Counted from the stretch's first letter, positions 13,350-25,238 are shown. The stretch is DNA of 64,000 nucleotides from Lucifuga dentata (GCA_014773175.1 VXCM01003142.1:1-64000); one strand, 5' to 3'. The notes: generated by a model from the sequence alone, not told the origin. Numbers and translations are program-made.

Positions 13350-13691
13350 TGTGGGAAATCCATAATACATTTACTCGAGTAAAATTATTTTGAGGTACAA
13401 AAATTAAACTTATTACCTCAGTTTTGTGCAACTTTTTACTTTTTTTCTGCTACATTCCAGATGAAAATATTATACTTTATCTGATGATTAACTATTCTGC
13501 AGGTCATGTATCAGATAATTTATACTTAATGTAAAAGAAAATCCACAAAATTTTATGGATTTTCAAACTTTTATTATTTGCTTTTTGATGTTTTGATTTG
13601 TTGTTGACATTTTGAAATAAAAGTAGCGGTGGTCTCAATGGGACATGATAATTAAAGATCAAATTTTTAACCTCAGAGGAAAATTTGGAAG

Positions 13692-13722
<31 letters not shown>

Positions 13723-13740
13723 GGACGTTGAGTGTAGAAG
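13350..13740. mobile_element. Degenerate fragment of the ACTCAAGTA-type hAT family
   Basis: The segment has TACATTTACTCGAGTAAAATTATTTTGAGGTAC, split here as TACATTTACTCGAGTA then TTTTGAGGTAC, and later TCTGCTACATTCCAGATG. These are diverged versions of the fish repeat also seen at 49960-50130 and 52365-52985. A 31-bp T-run ends it. Confidence 0.5.
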
Positions 13741-14446
13741 TTTATGTTTAAAATGTATTTAATTTTAATAGATCACATGTAACTCTGGTTGGCTCCAAAC
13801 GTATTACACACATCCAGGTACCCTTGCGAACACAGTAAATGAACCCAAATCAATTGTTTCAAACGTTACTTGCCTTGTTTTCAGGAAACAGTGTGTGATG
13901 AAGATAGTGTGTTCTTGTGTCTGAAATGATAAAAGTTAAAGTTTTACACTGTGGAAGGCCATAACTCATACAGCGATGAAGGGATTACCTTTACTTTGTT
14001 CAACAACTCAGCAAAATGTGTTTTCTTTATTTCTCTCAACCTTCAAACCATTTCATAAATATTGAAGTGCGATAGCAGACATTGATCCATAAAGAGCACC
14101 GCTGTCAGTACACGGCACTAAATCAGTCCTAACAAATTAAAATGAAAATGGAAGAAGTGACTCACACATGGTAATACATCTGAACAGCTGTCTTGCTGTT
14201 TTGTAAAATGCATTTACATTTTCGATCCCTAGCTGACGTTCTTATCCAGAGCAATCTGCGAGAGAACAGCTGTAGAAATGTATTTAATTCCCACATCACC
14301 AAAATCATGAGCAAATGAGAACAAAGAGCAGAAAGGTCAGAATGTCCTGCAAGTAAACGTTTTTATTTTAATGCAAATGATTTAATATTGAGGGTTTTTT
14401 TCATGCAAATGGATATTTCAATAAGGAGCTGTCTGTGTTTTTGCAG

Positions 14447-14554
14447 GATCCAGTCTGGCTCATATCTCAGCACTGGCTGGTTCACGCTCATCCTCGCGAT
14501 GGACATGTGCAAAGAGATCCATGTGTACGGCATGATAAATGACACCTACTGCAA
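14447..14554 (+). CDS. ST6GALNAC3: ST6GALNAC3 penultimate coding exon (sialylmotif S region)
   Basis: This exon encodes part of an alpha-N-acetylgalactosaminide alpha-2,6-sialyltransferase (GT29), a Golgi type II enzyme that moves sialic acid from CMP-Neu5Ac onto GalNAc, mainly making alpha-series gangliosides such as GD1alpha from GM1b. The acceptor is TTTTTGCAG and the donor is AA|GTAAGA. The exon is 108 bp, with one base completing the preceding codon, 35 full codons and two bases of the next. It reads IQSGSYLSTGWFTLILAMDM, then CKEIHVYGMINDTYC. SGSYLSTGWF with the following hydrophobic stretch and VYGM is sialylmotif S. INDTYCK matches ST6GALNAC3 rather than ST6GALNAC5. NDT is a potential N-glycosylation site. 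It joins in phase to the exon at 20403 through a Lys codon. Upstream exons are outside the window. Confidence 0.95.
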
Positions 14555-16053
14555 GTAAGATGCTAACGATCTCTGCCTCCATACTGGGATAATAAAATGC
14601 ACACATACCTGCAAAACATAGAAAACTGCATGTTTGTATTCACACCATCAGCCAATCACAGCCACCCATGACCACAGACTGCCCTGCTGGAATATATTTC
14701 CAGTTTGAATTTAATGGCTGAATTTCTGTGCTGAAATCCATATTGGGTTCTCTGTGCCGTGAATACCATTATGTTTTCCTGCACGGAATACCCAGCAGGT
14801 TGCTGGTGCAGAATCTTCATCACTGCAGGTGGCTGCAGCACCTTATTTCTCCTCTTCTTTTTAAAGTTTTATTTGACTGTCAGCCCAGCGTCTTCTCTCC
14901 GACTCTAGGGTGAGTGATTACTGTCTGGCTGTGAGGCCACAGGAGGAATGACAAACAAGATGTTGTTGCTCCGGGCATGGCTGCTCAATCTCAAGACATC
15001 TCAGTCATGATGACTGCCTCCCCTATCCACTCTCACAACCTGAGCTCTCTCCGTCGTCCCCAAAATCAAACACCTTTACCTAATGCCCAGTGAAAATCCT
15101 GCCTTTTATCCTTTTCGTGTTCCCCACGCACAGCGGGAGTTTAAAGAAGCAGCCCCAAACACAGCAGAGAGGAGAGATAATTCACCCACCGCGGAGGATT
15201 TTATGATTCAGTGAGGCAGTTAAGGAGCAGCGTTCTCACCGCCTGCCTCTCACTTATTTCCTTCCTTCCTGGAAGAGATGGGAGGATATTGTGTTCCACC
15301 GAGTTAGAAAATTTAGTGTCACAGAAGCAGCAGTGATTCAACAGGAAGCGCCTCTTTGTGTTACAGTGTTCTAAACTTTTAGTCAGACTTGATCCTAACA
15401 GTTGATTTTTAATGGGAATCCAACAGGTGCTGCAGAAGGAGTAGAATTGAATGCCTTTGTTAACTCTGGTACGTGATTGGTTCGTGTATTAAGCTGGCAA
15501 ACAGCCAGTTGTGGATCCACTGTGTGACTGTTGTTGTGGTTGTTTCTCTTTATTTTCTAAATAGAATTTTACACAAGCCATCCTTTCATAAAGCTGTCAC
15601 CGATTATGAGAAAACAGCCAAGGAGCGCACGATGAATTTCCACCGCAGACTTTACTTCTGTTTTATTGATTCTTCTCTTTCTTGTAATAGTTTAAAGATG
15701 CAAAGTGTAAACAGACTGTGATTCCGGTCTTGTATCTCAGTTCAAAGTGGATTAACTTACCTCCAGTGTTCAGTTTTTCTCATGTTTACAGATTTACTTG
15801 GTGCGCTTAAATAGAGCTGCTGAAGCACTTGCGGATATTAAAGAGAAGCTCAGACAAAAATGCGACCAGATATTTGCTGTATTTGCTGCACGTAGTTTAG
15901 TAACATGTTTTTATTTTATCAGTTTCACAGAAAATAGCAGCGCTGCTATTTCAAATGAACCAAACCAGAGAGGTGTTGCACACAAACATGATTAGAAAGA
16001 TTTCAATTGGTTTAAAGGACCATACCGGCCATTTTGCATGTTTAATATGTTCA

Positions 16054-16180
16054 ATTTTCATACACGTAATGTTACTGACAATCATTTTCCAAAGCATACT
16101 ACTGGAATGGTGAATTNATTTTCATACACGTAATGTTACTGACAATCATTTTCCAAAGCATACTACTGGAATGGTGAATT
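16054..16180. repeat. 63-bp duplication around N16117 (probable assembly artefact)
   Basis: 16054-16116 equals 16118-16180. Confidence 0.85.
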
Positions 16181-16507
16181 AAAAAAGAAAATTTCCTACC
16201 TTCCAGACTGTTATTGGTTTCAGTTCATTCTGGTACACTATTAAAATCAACTTGTTGATATTTGAAACGTTCTTGGGATAGGTAATCCATCATCGCAAAC
16301 AAGACGTGTATTCAGGTTTTGTTTTCCTGAAGTTATGTAATTTTAGCGTTTAAGCGCAATAAAAAGCACAATCTGAAAATGCTTCCTGTTGTCAATTCTT
16401 CACTACAGCACTTGAATGCACCACTAGGAAACATTTTAAGATCACTCTGCCTTTTTATTGTGCTTAAATGCTAAAATTGTGAAACTTTGAAAAAAAACCT
16501 GAATATA

Positions 16508-16642
16508 TTCTTGTTTGCGATGATGGATTACCTATCCCAAGAACATTTCAAGTATCAACAAGTTGATTTTAATCNTTCTTGTTTGCGATGATGGATTACC
16601 TATCCCAAGAACATTTCAAGTATCAACAAGTTGATTTTAATC
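16508..16642. repeat. 67-bp duplication around N16575 (probable assembly artefact)
   Basis: 16508-16574 equals 16576-16642. Confidence 0.85.
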
Positions 16643-17483
16643 ACGTACCAGAATGAACTGAAACAAATGGCGGTCTGGAAAGTAGGAAAAACATTTTTAA
16701 TTCACTGTTCCAATAGTATGCTTTGGGAAATGATTGTCAGTAACTTTATGTGTATGAAAATTGAATATATTAGGCTCAAACATGCAAAATAGCCGGTATG
16801 GTCCTTTAAGTTGATTTGTAACCTAAATTCTATAGGTATCATTCACTCTGCCCCTGTAAGCTTGGAAGGTGGTTATAAAGCATTTGTAGTTTCTTCATTC
16901 ACAGAAGAAGAGGGCTGTAATTGGCTTCATTCATCTTATAAAATTGATGCCAGTGATGTCCAGTTTTTACTCAGTTTTCACTCTAGATTATGTGATTATA
17001 ATTCAATTTTTTTGGGTATATAAATGTTATAATTGGTGTAAGCCACCTCTATATTCCTATACTCACCTGGTGGACTCTCCTCATACTCCAGTTAAGCAAT
17101 GCATCATGTATTTTCATTGAACCTTGCATTAGACAAACAATGGGAGTATATCGTGCATGTAAACGTACTGACTGTGGATCAAAGTCATAAAAACTTCTCA
17201 CTGCTGCAACATATTGGTACCTTTCCAGTCCTCATTTCATAAAAAATATATGGAGAAATACACAACTCCTGTGTGTATTACTGGAACAACTGCAGTTTGA
17301 TAAATCTATGATTATGTTTTTTCTGGGATGAAATAATCAGTTTTCAGACTGCATCTGCGTGGAGGCCTGCTGAAACCATGCATACATCACCTTCCCCCTT
17401 CACAGACACAATACACATTCACTTTAACATATGGATGAGCTCCCAGGAACTCCTCAAGATCCCCTGCTGTTCTCTTCCCCCCA

Positions 17484-17618
17484 TTTAGTTGTAAAACCTG
17501 CAGGACAGATACTGTAGGACAACAAAACAGAACTTCTAAATTTCTCTGATNTTTAGTTGTAAAACCTGCAGGACAGATACTGTAGGACAACAAAACAGAA
17601 CTTCTAAATTTCTCTGAT
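17484..17618. repeat. 67-bp duplication around N17551 (probable assembly artefact)
   Basis: 17484-17550 equals 17552-17618. Confidence 0.85.
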
Positions 17619-17915
17619 CTTCCTGGACGCCATGGTAACGAAAGTTATCACCTTAGAGAGACTTGGTAACACTTTGATCTTTAAAGCTCCTCTGCAATAA
17701 AAGAAAAGAACATACAGTCACTCTTATCTGCATTTGAGTATCTCACAAGCTCCCTCCCCCAAATGGTCACTTCAATGGCTCCAGATTGTCTACAAGCCAA
17801 GGACTTCACAGAGTTAAAGAACTGATCTCACTACACCAAATAAGACTTTTAATTCAGAATCTATTCAGGAAACAAGAAGATGTCTGAATTTATTTAGAGT
17901 CATGAAATAAATGAG

Positions 17916-17921
<6 letters not shown>

Positions 17922-17962
<41 letters not shown>
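17922..17962. repeat. (CT)n microsatellite
   Basis: About 20 CT units. Confidence 0.95.
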
Positions 17963-17966
<4 letters not shown>

Positions 17967-18399
17967 TACCTTAAAACTATGTTCAGATATTGAAATTCAT
18001 TTTCAATACTACATGCTTTTGTTGTACTTGTATTTGTGTTTATTTAGTTAAAGGATTTAGTTTTATGTGTTACATTTCTCCAACATACTTCTTAAATCAC
18101 AGAACATCACATTGTTATTTTATGATCCTTTAAGTTCACACAAAATCTATTTTGACAATCTACAACAATCTAAGCTTTTGTTTTATCTTTGTAATGTTTA
18201 GAATACTTGCATTGATGCAGAAATAGATTTAGTTAATCAAAGATCATCAAATTTCATAATAGTGTTTTAGATGTTTAGATTTTGTGATAAATTCCTATTA
18301 GACAACAAAAGAGATGATTTATTTGTGTAACATGGTTTTATTTGTGCTAGCATGTCATACTGTGAATTTACTACGTGAAATTTCTATGTATCATGCTTT

Positions 18400-19500
18400 G
18401 ACAATGGGAAATGAGTGGACTTAGTATAAGTATAGGTTATGTTTCTGTAATATCACAGAAATTAAGCTGCTCCAGGCTGCTGCCTGCCTTCATGACATCA
18501 TCGGGAAAAGCTCCTATGAGAACAAAGCATGGGCGTGTTCTTCACAACGCGCGAAGGGCTTTTCTCTTTAAAACTCCACGCAGCCCATTGTTTGAGGCTT
18601 TTTGTTGTTATCTCTCTTGGCTTTCTTTCCTTTTTCCTTTTGTTGCTGCCCTCTCTACACCGCGTGGCGGCTTCTCTTCTCTTCTTGTCTCCTTTCTTCA
18701 CCGCGTTGCTAAAACAACGGCTAGCGGTTCTTTATTTTAAAGTAATCTCAAGTAATTTTATTAGCTGTTCTAAGAAGTTTTTGCCTGAATCAGCGATAGA
18801 TGTTATCACGACCTCCACGTGGTTTCATTCAAGCTATTCAGTTCTAGCTACGGTTAGTTCTCTAAGTTAGCTGCTCTGCTACGTGCCATCGGCTCCGCTG
18901 ACCACGTTGGGTAAACTCCAGCACTGCAATCCGGTTCGACCTGAAGTCCAGCTCCCAGCTCCAGCTGTTCGTCAAGAAGTGTGCTGATCTGGTTCCAAAG
19001 GAAGACCCATTTGTTCGGATCCGTGACGACGGCCGCGAGTCCGAACATCCTGAATCCTGAGGACTGCCTGCACCACGCTTCCTTCATACGACGTGACCAA
19101 GCTGTTGAGCGCCTGAGTCAAGACTGGCGATCCGACTTTCCCACATCATTGGAGTGACTAAGCCCAACGTAAGATCTTGTCTTTGCTGATGTTAAAGTGA
19201 TGCAGCCTAACTACGTTATTTTCCCATTTCCATATCTTTCTTACCAACCGTTTTCTATTTTCATAATTGCCGTACTAACTCCGTAAAATAAAGCTAGACT
19301 CAGTCAACGTTAGAATAGGTTAGGATTTTATTTTGAAAATCCACCAGTTTTCCGTTGTCAAACCTGGTTTTCATTTCTCACATAATATCTACCTCATTTG
19401 TATATTTTTATATTTCTCATCTGTAAATAAATGTTAACCTGTGCAATAGTACTTTGTTTGCCTGTTTCAGTTCGGAGAAGAAATCACTGGATGAGTCAAA
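18400..19500 (+). other. GC-richer, promoter/LTR-like segment of unknown origin
   Basis: Base composition changes sharply from AT-rich intron to a CpG-containing block (CAACGCGCGAAGGG, CACCGCGTGGCGG, GACGACGGCCGCGAG). It contains a TTTAAAA box near 18565, a pyrimidine-rich stretch (18600-18700), a donor-like AACGTAAGATC near 19168, and AATAAA near 19424. Promoter-like, donor-like and poly-A signals in that order over about 1 kb suggest a solo LTR or an LTR-derived promoter. I could not find convincing TG..CA ends with a target duplication, so an intragenic promoter or alternative first exon is also possible. The open frames in it have no recognisable domain. Confidence 0.35.
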
Positions 19501-20345
19501 AACCATTACTTTTCAGGTTTGAGCCCGAATATTAAGTTAAGATCTGAGACTGAATATTAATTAAATAATCAAAATATTAAGTTTAAACGACTTAATTTTC
19601 CACATAACGTGAATGGTGTCCAATTTAAATAAGATTAATATTTCTTTATTGAAATTATGATGTTAACATTGCAACTTTGCATACCATTGCTTTACCTTAA
19701 TATTCATATGATACTACTGTTATGCATAATATATATGCTACATGTGTCTCAATGTCATTGTCTGACATCAACTTTAACAGAAGAAGTATTTACCTGTATT
19801 CTGGCAGAGCTATGAGATGAATGGGCAGCTGAGATGTGGAATTCATTGTAATAACTTGAGCTCGATTCATTTACAGCCGCTGTTCTCCATGAAAGAAGAC
19901 ACTATAAAGTCTTTACAGCCTTTTTTCAGGGCAGGAGGTGAATGTTTGATACTAAGCTGCTGAGGTTTTTGAAGAGTTTAATAGCTGAATTAGCCGATTA
20001 GATCATATAAGAGCCAGTTGTGATATGCTGACTAAAACTTGTCTCAAACTGCCTGGAATAAAGACAGAGAACGAAAATGCAATAACTTTAAATTTAACCA
20101 CAGAAGAAGCAAATTTAAACAATATAATATCACATATAACATATGTAAGCATACAATAAGAAGAAAATTGGATTTCCAATATTGCACAGAGTTGAAGCAA
20201 TTGTCAGCATATATATGTATGCAAAACGTGGAATAACACATTATGTAATATCATATGTAATCATAATGAAATATACTTCATAGATTTACTGTGTTATAAA
20301 TTGGACTACATGGAAATAATGCATCCTTTGAAAGAATTAGTTATA

Positions 20346-20352
20346 ACCTCTC

Positions 20353-20402
<50 letters not shown>
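20346..20402 (+). repeat. ST6GALNAC3: (TC)n microsatellite forming the splice acceptor tract
   Basis: About 55 bp of TC repeat run straight into the AG that precedes the last exon, so the polypyrimidine tract is a length-variable microsatellite. Confidence 0.9.
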
Positions 20403-20592
20403 GACAGAGGGTTATAGAAAGGTTCCCTACCATTACTATGAGGCAGGCAACAGGGATGAATGTTCAGAGTACCTCCTCCATGAGAGCGCCCCCTACGGCG
20501 GGCACCGCTTCATCACGGAGAAGGCTGTGTTTGCAAAGTGGGCCAATATTCACGCCATCAAATTCTTCAACCCGCCATGGCAGCTGTCGTGA
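20403..20592 (+). CDS. ST6GALNAC3: ST6GALNAC3 terminal coding exon
   Basis: The exon starts with G, completing the Lys codon begun at 14554, and then reads TEGYRKVPYHYYEAGNRDEC, followed by 42 more residues ending in FFNPPWQLS and TGA at 20590-20592. PYHYYE is sialylmotif III. HRFITE fits motif VS (H-x4-E), whose His and Glu are needed for catalysis in GT29. The Cys in RDEC and the APYGGHRFITEK stretch are as expected in ST6GALNAC3. The usual WxLS carboxyl end is present, so the C terminus is complete. Confidence 0.95.
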
Positions 20593-22540
20593 CCTTGACT
20601 AGATCGATCCGGAAATGCCACATCATCACCATCAGCATCCAGGAAACCAGCCAAGCCTCGCTCTCTTTGAGAACAGAAGGCGTGTAAAAAAAAAAAAAAA
20701 AAAANAAAAAAAAAAAAAAAAAGTGCACAAACATCCATTTCTGCACAAATTTCAATCATGTCCATTAATTAACCATTTTATAGGTCAAGTCTTTTGCTTG
20801 TCCTGGTTGGTTAATATCCAAGATGTGTTTTCTCTCCAGGCCTTCGAGCTGCGGCTTCCACGATCCAGACACTTTTACAACGTTTCTGTTAAGGTATGAG
20901 CAACCTGGACAGCAAAGTGAAATCTCCTGCCGCTTGAATATTTCGTGTAAATGTCCTAAATTTGAGAGCTGAAAAAAAGTACACAGCGCACTTCTCCTCT
21001 GTTCTGTGAATGAAACTGACTAATCGATCCATTTGCTGCTCTGTGAGTCCAGCAAAGGGTGGCTCAAAGACTGATTGCAAGAAAGGTGAAACCGTGAAAA
21101 GGAAACATCCGTCCACTCGCCGCCATGACCTCAGCGGCTCAGATGTCTGCAGGCACTGTACATCACAAAGGCTGAATTTACATTTTCAGGAGCTGAGCTG
21201 GAGGAAACGCTCAGCCTGCACAGATGCTCATGTTACTATGGATGTCTGACAAGCTCGCCTACTCCGTTTCCTGTGCGTCTGTCTCCCGTCAAACTATAAT
21301 TAATCTATAACGAGTATCATGCAAGCCTTCATCTTTGACTGAGGGAGGATTATAGGCAGATGCTCCGTCAGTTTTAATTTACTCAACGAACAAGGTCATT
21401 TCAAAAGCAACACAAACAAACAGAATTAATGTTCATAGCAGCAATGGGATTTAGTCAGAAGTGTAACTATGCTTTTTCCAGCACTTCTTTTTTTTATTGT
21501 TATGCTTCTTGAGTGTGGACTCACACAATTCGAAGATGTCAGCTTTCTCTTTCATAACGCTGTGAAAACAAGTTGCGAGAGACGCATTTTGGCGCTGGCT
21601 TGATGTCCCTATGGGCTGCTAATTTATTCTGTAAAGATAAGTCCTCTAACACTTTGACTGTGCGAGTATCACAGCACACAGAGCGATGTGCAATTAGAAA
21701 TTCTATCCCATTGGAAGGAGCTGAGTCATTTGTGACCTGCAGAGGGAGAGATTTATGCGTGCAGTGAAATCGTTTGAAGTTAATTGTATTCTATTATAAT
21801 TTTGTGCCTGCAATATAGTCTGCAATTCATTGTATGTGCACAGAGGACAATGCACTCTAGTACTCTCTCTCTCTCTCTCTCTCTCCCTCTCCCTCTCTCT
21901 CTCGTTAATTTCCTCATCCAGCTTTGTGCCTCTTTGTATACTGTATGAACGTGTGACAACGCATCCTCTCATTTGTCTTCTGGACGTGGCAAATGTGTCT
22001 CCCGGTTCTGCCATTGTGTTTGATTGCAGCAGTTTCAGGAAAGTAGAGCTGAGGAATATTCAGGAGAGTGCTGAGGTGTGTTGGATAGGAGCCAGCGTGG
22101 TATCTGTGGGAGGCTGAGACAGTCTGGCTGTGTGAAGTGTGACCATGACTCCCCCCGAGGCTGTGATTAGTCTGCTGATCAGAGCTGCGGACCAGAGGAG
22201 AGGAGTGGAAGGATCCACAGACTGCTAATTTAGCACAGGAGCCCCGACTGCTGTAAGATACTGCAGCCGAGCATCCGAATCTCACCGTTCACCATCAAGC
22301 ATGACCATCTCTGCTGTCCGCTGCGTGTTTGGACAATGTTTGACTGTTTTCACATCAAGGGCAGGAAGATCCGGTGTTCTCATTGTAGCAAGGTAGCCTA
22401 GCATGGTGGGAAGGAAAGTGCAATCAAAATGGTACTTTCGTGGAGGACTTGAGTAAACGTATCTACTTACTTTTCACCTCTAGCAACCAAGCATTTTTGG
22501 AAAAGCTTCTGTAATCGGGAACATATCTATGTTTCCAAGG
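20593..22540 (+). other. ST6GALNAC3: ST6GALNAC3 3' UTR and downstream sequence
   Basis: The 3' UTR starts at 20593; its end is not determinable by eye. I see no AATAAA in the first 2 kb. The first clear ones are near 24267 and 24693, so the UTR may be several kilobases long. An A-tract with an N at about 20685-20722 and a (CT)n tract at 21863-21903 lie here. An exon-like block at 20840-20893 is discussed as a finding. Confidence 0.55.
21863..21903. repeat. (CT)n microsatellite, imperfect
   Basis: Tandem CT with a few CCT interruptions. Confidence 0.9.
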
Positions 22541-23178
22541 TCCTATGTTCCCAGTTCAATATTCTGTTAACACACATTGGCCCAGATTCATAAACCGTAG
22601 CGCGTGATTTATCGCATCACTAGGCGCAAATGTCATGGCGCAGCCTGCACGTTTTCTCATTCTTACCGACATATTTTAGCGTTAGCCTTGAAAGAGGCGT
22701 TACTGTGATATTTCCTTATTTACATGTCGCGATAGCTATGCATAAAGCAAACCGACACGCAAAAATTAAGACCTGCTTCATTCCAGTGGTATGAAATCTG
22801 GGTGACGTTTAAAACTTTGATTGCCTCACATGTCTTAGTGATCAATAACTTTGATAAAGTTTCATAGATAAAGTTTTTAAATGGTCAGTTTTGATCTGAC
22901 ACATATTCAGGCACGTGAATCACCTCACCTGCTAGCTACACGTGGGAGTTCCTCAAAAGTTTTATGAATAAGCCTCAATTATCACGGCACACTTTAAGGC
23001 AATGCTACACTCCTTATCGCGTTTTTTTTTTTTTTTTNGTTTTTTTTTTTTTTTCTTTATGAATCTGGGCCATTGTGTGTTAACAGAATAACCCTAACCC
23101 ATTATGTGCTATATTATGATATATAGAGTTGGGGAATATAGGACCCTGGGAACATAGGAATGACCCCTCTGTAATCTA
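22510..23178. mobile_element. Outer inverted-repeat element hosting a nested MITE
   Basis: CCTATGTTCCCAG on the left (22542-22554) is answered by CTGGGAACATAGG on the right (about 23147-23159). A second block, ATTCTGTTAACACACA, is inverted immediately outside the inner element. The inner element lies between these arms. Borders are approximate. Confidence 0.5.
22578..23072. mobile_element. MITE with TGGCCCAGATTCATAAA termini (inner)
   Basis: TGGCCCAGATTCATAAA at 22578-22594 is exactly inverted as TTTATGAATCTGGGCCA ending at 23072. Including the flanking host arms the inverted match is about 34 bp. The interior has CpG-containing patches (CGTAGCGCGTGATTTATCGC) and a T-tract with an N near its right end. 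Confidence 0.75.
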
Positions 23179-23179
23179 G

Positions 23180-25205
23180 CGGGGGGCTGATACAGAGGTA
23201 GCATAGCACTGACCACTTGTGGCAAACTGCAAAGTTAACCAATCTAATAATTGATGTTAATTCTTGACATGTCAAAATGTTAACAAAACATACTTGCACC
23301 CTATGCTGTCTGTGCTGCAATTAAGGCTAAACTACAGAGTAAGATGTAGCCATAAAAAGGATTCCATCGCTCCTGTGGCTAAATCAGCTTATGAGAAATG
23401 TAAGGAAAGATGAGGAAATTTGTGCAGAGATCGTTTATGCCAAACTGAATTTTAATGATGCAACTGTTTGACGCTCCTGTGGGCAAATCACATTTGCAGT
23501 ATCTATACTTGTAAAGCAGAATTATCAGAGAATTAAGCAGTCGAAATGATCTTTAATTTTGTAATCGCAAAAAAAATCAGATGTTAATGTTTCTGCATCA
23601 CTATGAAACAGATCTAAAGTTTACAGAGGTTTAAAACATAAAACCACTTGTATGTTTTCATGCCAGCAAGACTCTGTTCTTAAACATAAGGACAGAAAAA
23701 TATCATGTCTGTACGGGTTCTTGTCCTGAGAAACTCTGCTGTTCAACTCTGAAATGGAATCCCTGCAGCAGCTGTCCTGTCACCTTCTCACTCATTCTAA
23801 GCCAACCTGAATGATGAGAGCATCAGCAAAATGTAAAAATGTCCTGCTTTAAATTCTTCCCAGTGTAGCGGAATGGGAGGATGAAGACGGGGTAACATTG
23901 TTGGGGTCAGGGGTTCGATTTCCTCTGGGATGAGTGCTGCTGACGAGGTATTCAGATCAAAGTTTCCGCCACACTGTATATGTAAAGTAGAAAGGTCTCG
24001 GAGTATAATGTCTCCTGTTCAGACAGCCTGAAGATACAATCTGGGGCAGGGGGATTTGTAAATCTGAGATTTTTTTGTTCCTGTGGGAAAACAGCTGTGG
24101 ATACTGAAATGATTAATTCATATGTGATGCATGTTACATGATTAACTTACATCTTTTATTCCCACTCAGCCCTTGAATTTGCAATCATGTGGCAGCTCCA
24201 TAGAAATCAATTTTACCTCTGCTGCGTATCCACCATAAATTATGAAGTACTTCACAGCAGACCGCGAAATAAACGTTACTGGGGAGACATTTTTTGTGCT
24301 CTTGATTAGATTTTTAGCTGGATTTCAAGGCTCAGATTTGTTTTAAATCATGTGTTGTTACTGTAAACCAGTGTTAGATTTTACAGTAGAGCAGAATGCC
24401 ATTTTCTCCTGTTCTGTCTCCAGTCAAGGTTTCTTTTATGGTTAGAGAATTTATTTTATTTTATTGTTGTTTTTTGCAGTGGTTTGTGAGCTGCATTTTC
24501 TTCAGCACTTTTCTTTCTGCTGCTTCAGGCGATGTACTCGTTTATTTTCTGCATTGTTCTCGCGCAGAACACACTGGAAGAACACTCATGGATTTATGAT
24601 ATGTATTATGGAGAATGCCCCCTGTGATAGGCTCCCATGAATCATCTCACGGGGGCCTGTAGTCGCATTTAGTCATGCATGTGTTACTCCATGAATAAAA
24701 TTGTGAGCAGGGCGGGATGCAAAAATAAAAAAAAGGATATTCTTAATTATCAGGGGTGATTTTTGATGTCATGAAGATTTTATGCTTCTGTCTGCGTCAG
24801 CGGCATGAAGAAATCCTCAGACATTTTGGAAAGATAACAGGATGAATATCAATTTCATCAGCACCGAGTTATCTTCAACCTTGTTTAGTTTAGCTTAGCA
24901 CAAAGACTGGAAGCAGAGGGAAACAGCTAGCCAAGCTCTGATTCCTACAACTCCTACTCCTTATTTTCACATTCATATAGAAACAGAACACAAAAAATGG
25001 TGGCCTAAGGAATCTTTATCTCATGAATGCTGCCTCGGAAGCTCCCATTTCCCAGTTTGGAAGTCGTGATTTCCTTTCTGTGGTGCATTCAGGTGCTCTT
25101 ATCAGGAATAACAAGAAATAATCCCCAACAGAAGCAATTTTTAAAAATGAATGCAAGCAGCACATACGTATTTTATCACTCAACAACAAAACAAACTTAG
25201 CATAG
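23180..25205. other. Intergenic, nothing recognised
   Basis: Unique-looking AT-rich sequence with no gene-like frame, no clear repeat and two candidate poly-A signals (near 24267 and 24693) that could belong to a long ST6GALNAC3 3' UTR. Confidence 0.5.
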
Positions 25206-25238
25206 CGTGTGTGTGTGTGTGTGTATATGTGTGTGTGT
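25206..25238. repeat. (GT)n microsatellite
   Basis: GT units interrupted by one ATAT. Confidence 0.9.

Larger units (their letters stand above)
1..14446 (+). other. ST6GALNAC3: ST6GALNAC3 intron (3' part) preceding the penultimate coding exon
   Basis: No reading frame here resembles the large catalytic exon of the gene, so I treat the whole stretch as intron. It ends in the acceptor TTTTTGCAG directly before 14447. Repeats make up much of it and are listed separately. The remaining parts (roughly 610-2640, 2860-3930, 4800-5600, 5720-7620, 8220-9585, 10480-11855 and 13740-14446) show no gene, RNA or further element that I can support. The longest open frame, 169 codons at 8496-9005, has no recognisable domain and no splice context. 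Confidence 0.75.
16012..16809. mobile_element. TTAA-type MITE family 1, copy C (palindromic form)
   Basis: Bounded by TTAA on both sides, with outer ends AGGACCATACCGGCC and GCCGGTATGGTCCT. The left half (to about 16380) reappears inverted as the right half (from about 16445), so it is an almost complete foldback with a spacer of roughly 65 bp, unlike asymmetric copies B, D and E. Each arm also contains a gap-linked duplication (N16117 and N16575). The assembler failing in both arms of a long hairpin is understandable. Confidence 0.8.
14555..20402 (+). other. ST6GALNAC3: ST6GALNAC3 last intron
   Basis: A 5.85-kb intron that begins GTAAGA and ends in AG. It holds one MITE (16012-16809), two gap-linked duplications, a CT microsatellite, a GC-richer block at 18400-19500, and the (TC)n tract that forms the acceptor. 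I see nothing gene-like elsewhere in it. Confidence 0.9.

Noticed and set aside
18529..18870. 113-codon Leu/Phe-rich frame
   Set aside because: It comes from the pyrimidine-rich part of the promoter/LTR-like block, with no domain.
23086..23101. Telomere-like CCCTAACCC
   Set aside because: Only about two units, in the arm of an inverted-repeat element; also seen once near 51317. Too short to be meaningful.
23902..23916. tRNA B-box-like GGGGTTCGATTTCC
   Set aside because: No matching A box at the right distance and no cloverleaf; not a tRNA gene or SINE head that I can support.
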